Source: Isoetes taiwanensis (Eukaryota > Streptophyta > Lycopodiopsida > Isoetales > Isoetaceae). From it: a stretch of 64,000 nucleotides of DNA. Below the pieces are notes generated by a model that was given only the letters and a program-made list of their open reading frames with translations, ran no database searches and was not told the DNA's origin. The stretch covers positions 5,751,962-5,815,961 of the forward strand of contig JAJEKV010000054.1 in NCBI GenBank assembly GCA_021234155.1. Reading direction: 5' to 3'. Of this stretch, positions 57,473 through 64,000 are shown one piece after another (position 1 is the first letter of the stretch; each line of letters begins with the position of its first letter). Position numbers and translations under genes: made by a program.

Positions 57473-60357
57473 TCATTTTTCCACCAGCATCCCCAAGGAT
57501 ATGAGAACCTTATTCCTTACATCCTGAGGTATTGTAACTCTCGCTTTTTTACTTGGAATAATTTTTGGAGTCCACAAGTACAATACGGTTTCAATGTCTA
57601 GCCAAAGATCAGGATCACTAGGATTTCTCCTCCACCTCTTTGTCCAACAATCTGAATATCTTTCTTTATTGGTGACATTACTCAACCGATGTCTTGGACA
57701 CCACCATTCCACGCCAAGCACCTTATTGAAGTTAACATCACCTTCTTCTTTGCAAATATCCGAGATAGTGTATCCCAACCACCTTTGGATAGGTCTCTAG
57801 ATCTATTTTGGTTTTACTACTACAAATTGGTGGCACTCCACGTCGATTAGAAGGTTCATAACAATCCATGCCTAGATATTTTGGCCTATCCTTCTTAGGA
57901 CCAACATAGTGTTTATCGATTGAGGAGGAGCATATGCCTTCACAATGCTACTAATGGTACCATCATCTTTCGGCCAACCGACTAATGTTTTCCACTTACT
58001 TTTAGGGAACCACCCTTCTTTTCGGCTCTCCGAGGATGTGTCTACCTCATCCAACAAGTTGATCACCTTCTTCCAATAATCTATCAATGTACGATTAGTC
58101 TCATCTGAATTAGTTTGCCAATGCTTGATGTAGTCGTTGATGCCATCCTTAGTCAATCCCAATTGCTTGACTTCTTCAGTTGGTTTTAGAGCTTTTGGTT
58201 GACCAGGAGGTATCATAGGCTTGCCATTTGCATCCATGTGCCAAATTTCTGCCCCACCTCTCCACTTCTCCTCTGAAGGTCTCATTTTCCATTGCATGAT
58301 TGGAATCCCTTCTCTCACCCAAAAAGTGAATTGAAGAGGTCTAGAATGACCTTCCATGTCGAGAGCATAACCATCCACAAAACTCTTCCAATCAGACACT
58401 TCTTCTATGAAAGATCCTATAGGAGATGGATTTGTACATCCATGAAATATTTCCAATAGCCTGGAAAAGTTGGTAACTGTCTGTTGTCTCAATACATGAC
58501 TATATTTTCCAAACAATGCGTCCACATCCTCATGAGTATGTCCGGGCATTAGGAACCCCAAATTGACTCTTTCAAAAATACCCACAGCTGTTAAGTAGGA
58601 TAGGAAAGAAAACATCCACCTGTTCTTATTTTGACCAGCACAATTATCTAGTTGCAAGAGGAGCTTTTTCGGGGCGGATCTCGAGGTCTAGCATGCGAGA
58701 TGTTGAAGCTCCAACATGTTCATTAGGTCCATTCCTCCTAAACCTTGCCTTGCTAAACTTTTCAATACTATTAGGGGTTCCATCCAACAATACACTATGT
58801 AGTGCCTGGCTAGCTGTAGGATCCTGGAGGTGATCATTGTAACCCTTCTCATAGTTTCTTAAACACCTCATGATACTCCCAATGTGAAAATCTGGACCAT
58901 CACTCCACAACTCTAAACTAAAATGGCCATAGTAGGTGCAGAGGCGCCCATGCAATATTGCCCCAGTCATTGAAATCTGCAAAGGGTATGATCTTCCACA
59001 TGACTTAGGAATGTACTTGAATTGTGGAAGACAAGTCTTCTGTTGGTCTATTTTATCATGTATAATACATAGATAGTTATTAGGTTCCATTGCAGATAAG
59101 GTCCTCCACATCCAATAAGTTGATCTACATGATAGTTGATCTGTCATATGGTCCTTCATATGTTCCCTTATCTTTGCCCTTAGACTTGGTTGCACAGTCT
59201 TATCTAGTGTCTCCTTCAGCTTAGCACATAAATTGCACTTGGCAAAGTTGTTTGAAGTTGCTATGGTCACATGCTTGAAATGCTTATTCCATAGCCTACA
59301 AAAACTGGGTTGGGATATAGAGGCCACTCCAAGTTCCTGTTTCAATCTCTTTTCAATGGGATGGCAATCTCTTTTCAACAATAACTCTACCCTGTTCATC
59401 CTTCTTACTCTTATGTTGCATGTTTTCTGCATTGAAATCCACATATTTTTCAAATATTTCCTTTGCAGCTATAGTTCTTGAGGTAGGCCTTACCAGGCCA
59501 GTGTTCCCGTGCAATGCAATTTTACTACCATTTTCATGTCTCTTTTGCCAGTTGTGCCAAGAAGAGGTTGGAATTCCATGTATAGCCATCCATGCTTTTG
59601 AACATATCCACTTTCCATTCAATGGGAATCTTTTCTTCTTTGATCTTTCATCCTGAATTGCATAGCCAAATATGGTGTACATGAAATTCCTCCTGCTATT
59701 ACACTTATGTTCCTGATATACCACCATCTCCTCTATTGTGAACATTCTAATACAGGAGGCCCAACAACATTCACTTCCTCTAACCATCATCAGGGCTTCA
59801 GGAGAACAATCATAATCTGACTTGCATCTTTTGGTGGGATAATGTTTGAAAGTTGGAAGTGGCCTCTTGCTACATCGTGTGAACATTATTGACAATGGTT
59901 CTACATCTATAGGAAACATGTAGTTCCCCTCCAGTTGAATACTGTCCCTAGGCCATGCAACAATAGTTGGAACCTCTAGTTGCTTCACACAAGCAAGGCA
60001 TTCTTGTTTGCCTGAACCCTTTTCCTTCCAATTGTTATATAATTTTGAGATTGCCACACCTAACCTGTCCTCCCCTAATCTTTCATCATTCACTGCATTG
60101 ATAGGATCTGCTAGAACAATAATCCCTTCTCCTACTGCCTCTCTGTTGCATGCATGCAGGATCTTGACCTTTTTGTTTTTCCAATCGACCCGAGTATAAA
60201 GTACAATTTTTTTTCCTTTGGCATCATCCTTTTCATTTCTGGTCTTTTCCTTTCCTTTGCCATCATCTTTGTCATCTTCATTAGTTGCGGATTTTTCCTT
60301 GCCTTGATCAGCATCATTGGGGGCCTTGGGGGGTTTAGCATTTTGCATGCCATTGAC
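57473..60357 (-). pseudogene. Transposase-like DUF7869-type protein, copy 1, frameshifted
   Basis: The frame opens after an acceptor-like TTTTAG near 60358 (VNGMQNAKPPKAPND). It carries a charged stretch (GKGKEKTRNEKDDAKGKK), then a cysteine-bearing segment (GSECCWASCIRMFTIEEMVV; FMYTIFGYAIQDERSKKKRF; WICSKAWMAIHGI). The next frame (59453-58644) has CNLCAKL and SGRSYPLQISMTGA-like residues. The core frame (58657-57872) begins QLDNCAGQNKNRWMFSFL and holds PGHTHEDVDALFGKYSHVL. The pair DNCAGQNKNR and GHTHEDVDALF is typical of a family widespread in plants, algae and some animals, which I take to be DUF7869. An RNase H-like nuclease fold is my inference. Frame breaks occur near 59360, 58650, 57915 and 57780; the last is shared with copy 2. 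Confidence 0.75.
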
Positions 60358-60419
60358 CTAAAATGCATAAAAACATATAGTAAATTAGCATATCCAATTA
60401 ACATCTCCCTAGCATGAGT

Positions 60420-60790
60420 TAACCTATAATATATTAACCTATAATAACCTTAAATGTTGTAACCTTAGAAACAACTTTTAAGGTTATTATAGGTTAGCAG
60501 TTTTTAGGTTAGAAGTTAATTATAATTATAGGTTATTATAGGTTAGAAGTTTTAAGGTAGGTTATTATAGGTTAAAAGTTAAGGTTAGAAGAAGTAAGTT
60601 TACAACTTTTAAGGTTAGAAGTTCTAAGGTTAAAACTTCTAACCTTAAATAAATATAACCTTTAAACTTCTAAAACTTAAAACTTCTAAATTCTAATTCA
60701 TAAACTATTAAACTTAAAACCTTAACTATTAACTTATAACCTTAAAATATTACCTTAAAATTTCTTATAACTTATAACCTTAACCCCTTG
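60420..60790. repeat. AT-rich array of AGGTTAGAAGTT words, inverting midway
   Basis: From about 60480 to 60640 the plus strand repeats GGTTATTATAGGTTAGAAGT and AAGGTTAGAAGTT. From about 60630 the complement (AACTTCTAACCTTAAA) takes over. The array could fold into long imperfect hairpins. It lies just upstream of the DUF7869-type gene on its strand. Confidence 0.75.
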
Positions 60791-61320
60791 TAATAAATTT
60801 TCGCGGCAGTTATTATGGCGCGGTACGAATTTTTTAAAGTAGTTATTACATTCAGTTTACACTCCCTTTCCAAATTTTCTGTCTCTCTTTCGAACTGCTG
60901 GTGCGATTTCGAACTTCATACTAGTGTGCTTACAATCTGCCGACCGGTGCGTTTACAATCGCTTTAAACACAATCTCTATTTGGTGTGCTTACAATCTGG
61001 TGCTTTTGAATAATCACTGGAGCTTTTTTATCTTTGGTGCACTTCGAGCTTCTCGGCTTTCGAGGTAAAGCTTTTATTTAAAGCTTTTCTAGTTTTTAAC
61101 ACGGCTTTCGAGTTTTTCGCCCGGCTTTTCGATTTTTTACGGCTTTTTCTCTGTGGCTTTTCGGCTTCTACAATCTTCTGCTTTTGGTTTTTCTGCTCAA
61201 AGGTTTCTCGGCCGGGGTTTTGATTTCTACAAAGCCGCCGGCTCAAAGGTTTTCGGCTTCTTCGGCTTCTATTGGCTCAAATCATCCGCTATTGGCTTCT
61301 TCTTCGGCTCAAATCAAAAC
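60791..61320. other. Spacer with CGGCTTTTCG-type repeats
   Basis: 61050-61310 has many variants of CGGCTTTTCGA, TTTTCGGCTTCT and CTCAAATC, a degenerate short-period array. No gene seen. Confidence 0.55.
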
Positions 61321-64000
61321 CGGGATTATGTCTTAATTTTGGGATAAATTTTATATTGCATTTTTTTAGTAACTTTGTTAAATTCACTTTTTTAGTAACT
61401 TTGTTGCCCTTAGACTAGAATAGACGCGTTAACATATAATCACACACGGAATATAAATTCACACCTTAACTTCAAATTATAAAATCATATATCATGAAAC
61501 TCAAGTAGTACACAACTTTTATTAACGTGGTTGATACATAGTAAGCGCTTTTTCATTTTTCCACCAAAGCATCCCCAAGGATATGAGAACCTTATTCCTT
61601 ACATCCTGAGGTATTGTAACTCTCGCTGTTTTACTTGGAATAGTTTTTGGAGTCCACAAGTACAATACGGTTTCAATAGATAGCCAAAGATCAGGATCAC
61701 TAGGATTTCTCCTCCACCTCTTTGTCCAACAATCTGAATATCTTTCTTTATTGGTGACATTACTCAACCGATGTCTTGGACACCACCATTCCATTCCACG
61801 CACCTTATTGAAGTTAACATCACCTTCTTCTTTGCAAATATCCGAGATAGTGTATCCCAACCACTTTGGATAGGTCTCTAGATCTCTTTGGTTTTACTAC
61901 TACAAATTGGTGGCACTCCACGTCAGTAGAAGGTTCATAACAATCCATGCCTAGATATTTTGGCCTATCCTTCTTAGGACCAACATAGTGTTTATCAGAT
62001 TGAGGAGGAGCATATGCCTTCACAATGCTACTAATGGTACCATCATCTTCGTCAGCACCAGCTAATGTTTTCCACTTACTTTTAGGGAACCACCCTTCTT
62101 TCAGCTCTTCTGAGGATGTGTCTACCTCATCCAACAAGTTGATCACCTTCTTCCAATAATCTATCAATGCACGATTAGTCTCATCTGAATTAGTTTGCCA
62201 ATGCTTGATGTAGTCATTGATGCCATCCTTATTCAATCCCAATTGCTTGACTTCTTCAGTTGGTTTTAGAGCTTTTGGTTGACCAGGAGATATCATAGGC
62301 TTGCCATTTGCATCCCTGCACCAAATTTCTGCCCCAATCCACTTCTCCTCTGAAGGTCTCATTTTCCATTGCATGATTGGAATCCCTTCTCTCACCCAAA
62401 AAGTGAATTGAAGAGGTCTAGAATGACCTTCCATGTCGAGAGCATAACCATCCACAAAACTCTTCCAATCAGGCACTTCTTCTATGAGAGATCCTATAGG
62501 AGATGGATTTGTACATCCATGAAATATTTCCAATAGCCTGGAAAAGTTGGTAACTGTCTGTTGTCTCAATACATGACTATATTTTCCATCCTCATGAGTA
62601 TGTCCGGGCATTAGGAACCCCAAATTGACTCTTTCAAAAATACCCACAGCTGTTAAGTAGGATAGGAAAGAAAACATCCACCTGTTCTTAATTATCTAGT
62701 TGCAAGAGGAGCTTTCTGGGCAGATCTCGAGGTTTAGCACGAGATGTTGAAGCTCCAACATGTTCATTAGGTCCATTCCTCCTAAATCTTGCCTTGCTAA
62801 ACTTTTCAATACTATTAGGGGTTCCATCCAACAATGCACTATGTAGTGCCTGGCTAGCTGTAGGATCCTGTAGGTGACCATTGTAACCCTTCTCATAGTT
62901 TCTTAAACACCTCATGATACTCCCAATGTGAAAATATGGACCATCACTCCACAACTCTAAACTGAAATGGTCATAATAGGTCTGAGACTGCCCATGCAAT
63001 ATTGCCCCAGTCATTGAAATCTGCAAAGGGTATGATCTTCCACATGACTTAGGAATGTACTTGAATTGTGGAAGACAAGTCTTCTGTTGGTCCATTTTAT
63101 CATGTATAATACATAGATAGTTATTAGGTTCCATTGCAGATAAGGTCCTCCACATCCAATAAGTTGATCTACATGATAGTTGATCTGTCATATGGTCCTT
63201 CATATGTTCCCTTATTGGTTGCACAGTCTTATCTAGTGTCTCCTTCAGCTTAGCACATAAATTGCACTTGGCAAAGTTGTTTGAAGTTGCTATGGTCACA
63301 TGCTTGAAATGCTTATTCCATAGCCTACTAAAACTGGTTGGGATATAGAGGCCACCCAAGTTCCCAAGCAATGCATTTATTTCCTCTAATATGCTCTTCT
63401 AGCATTACAATGGGATGGCAATCTCTTTTCAACAATAACTCTACCCCTGTTCATCCTTCTTACTCTTATGTAGCATGTTTTTCGCATTGAAATCCACATA
63501 TCTTTCAAATATTTCCTTTGCTTCGGCTATAGTTCTTGAGGTAGGCCTTACTGGGCCGGTGTTCCCATGCAATGCAATTTTACTACCATTTTCATGTCTC
63601 TTTTGCCGGTTTGTGCCAAGAAGAGGTTGGAATTCCATGTATAGCCATCCATGCTTTTGAACATATCCACTTTCCATTCAATGGGAATCTTTTTCTTCTT
63701 TGATCTTTCATCCTGAATTGCATAGCCAAATATGGTGTACATGAAATTCCTCCTCGCTATCACACTTATGTTTTTGGAACGATATGTAGCTCTTGCTTTC
63801 CCATTAAAACTAGTACAAAAAAAAGTTCTCCTCTATTTGTGAACATTAGGTACTTTTTGGTCAACACAAGCTTTTACCCCAACAACATTCACTGAACATT
63901 CTAACTAACCTTCATCATCTAACCTTCATCATAGAGAACAATCATATCTTTTGGTGGGATAATGTTTGAAAGTTGGAAGTGGCCTCTTGCTACTTTGTGG
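61321..64000. repeat. Tandem duplication, copy 2, cut by window end
   Basis: Parallel to 57278 onward with scattered substitutions and small indels. Between about 63765 and 63890 it contains unrelated inserted or rearranged sequence (CGATATGTAGCTCTTGCTTT and onward), after which similarity to copy 1 (TTTTGGTGGGATAATGTTTG) resumes. Confidence 0.85.
61522..64000 (-). pseudogene. Transposase-like DUF7869-type protein, copy 2, broken, runs off window
   Basis: Frames at 63677-63441, 63371-62688, 62677-61820 and 61860-61522 together parallel copy 1. Compared with copy 1, a 14-base deletion near 62690 removes most of DNCAGQNKNRW and shifts the frame. A further in-frame deletion near 62587 removes VDALF, leaving GHTHEDGKYSHVL. 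Other differences include loss of SLRAK near 63216 and a longer, different stretch near 63375-63420. Downstream it keeps the frame that copy 1 lost (PPQSDKHYVGPKKDRPKYLG), then shares the stop after GYLQRRR. Both signature motifs of the core are therefore damaged in this copy. Confidence 0.75.

Larger units (their letters stand above)
57278..61320. repeat. Tandem duplication, copy 1 (about 4 kb)
   Basis: GGGATTATGTCTTGATTTTG at 57278 recurs as GGGATTATGTCTTAATTTTG at 61322. From there both copies run in parallel for at least 2.6 kb with an offset of roughly 4.06-4.08 kb. Copy 1 contains the DUF7869-type pseudogene (57473-60357), an AT-rich palindromic array (60420-60790) and a CGGCTTTT-rich stretch (61050-61310). 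Confidence 0.85.

Overview
The window is from a land-plant nuclear genome. An auxin response factor gene, a Ty1/copia element primed by initiator tRNA-Met, plant-type L1 LINEs, a Helitron and CCCTAAA-like repeats all point that way. Gene density is very low, there are nested retrotransposons, and a zinc-motif/GHTHEDVD protein family (which I take to be DUF7869) is present in duplicate. I lean towards a non-seed plant, most likely a fern, but this is inference.

Layout. 1-4643: a Ty1/copia element on the minus strand (5' LTR, primer site, broken gag-pol), sitting next to the 3' end of a LINE ('LINE-B'). 4885-34002: two tandem copies of a roughly 5-kb AT-rich non-coding unit. Unit 1 is about 4885-10790. 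Unit 2 is about 10791-34002 and has been split by a 13.4-kb Helitron (13022-26416, minus strand). Joining the bases on either side of the Helitron restores the unit-1 sequence exactly, with an A|T target. Inside the Helitron are a hAT-type MITE with a telomere-like core, a LINE with an 11-bp target duplication, a pyrimidine-rich tandem duplication whose three edges are (CA)n tracts, and spliceable exon fragments of a host gene in the Helitron's orientation. Independent LINE-B insertions in each tandem unit supply each other's empty sites.

34003-34520: remnant of another LTR element. 35040-43074: a nearly full-length L1-type LINE on the minus strand, with a 13-bp target duplication and several breaks in both ORFs. 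43100-45200: older LINE debris. 48564-50670 (minus): the only gene that looks intact, a three-exon auxin response factor encoding the activation-type middle region and the PB1 dimerisation domain. No B3/ARF DNA-binding domain was found in the 13 kb upstream. It is either a naturally DBD-less ARF or the 3' part of a gene with a giant intron. 50700-57270: mostly unassigned, with short retroposon tails. 57278-64000: tandem duplication of a roughly 4-kb segment carrying a transposase-like DUF7869-type gene. Both copies are broken, with shared and private lesions, and the second runs off the window.

Apart from the ARF gene, almost everything is mobile DNA, so the value of the window lies in its insertion history. 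The order is: MITE, then tandem duplication, then LINE-B, Helitron and copia insertions.
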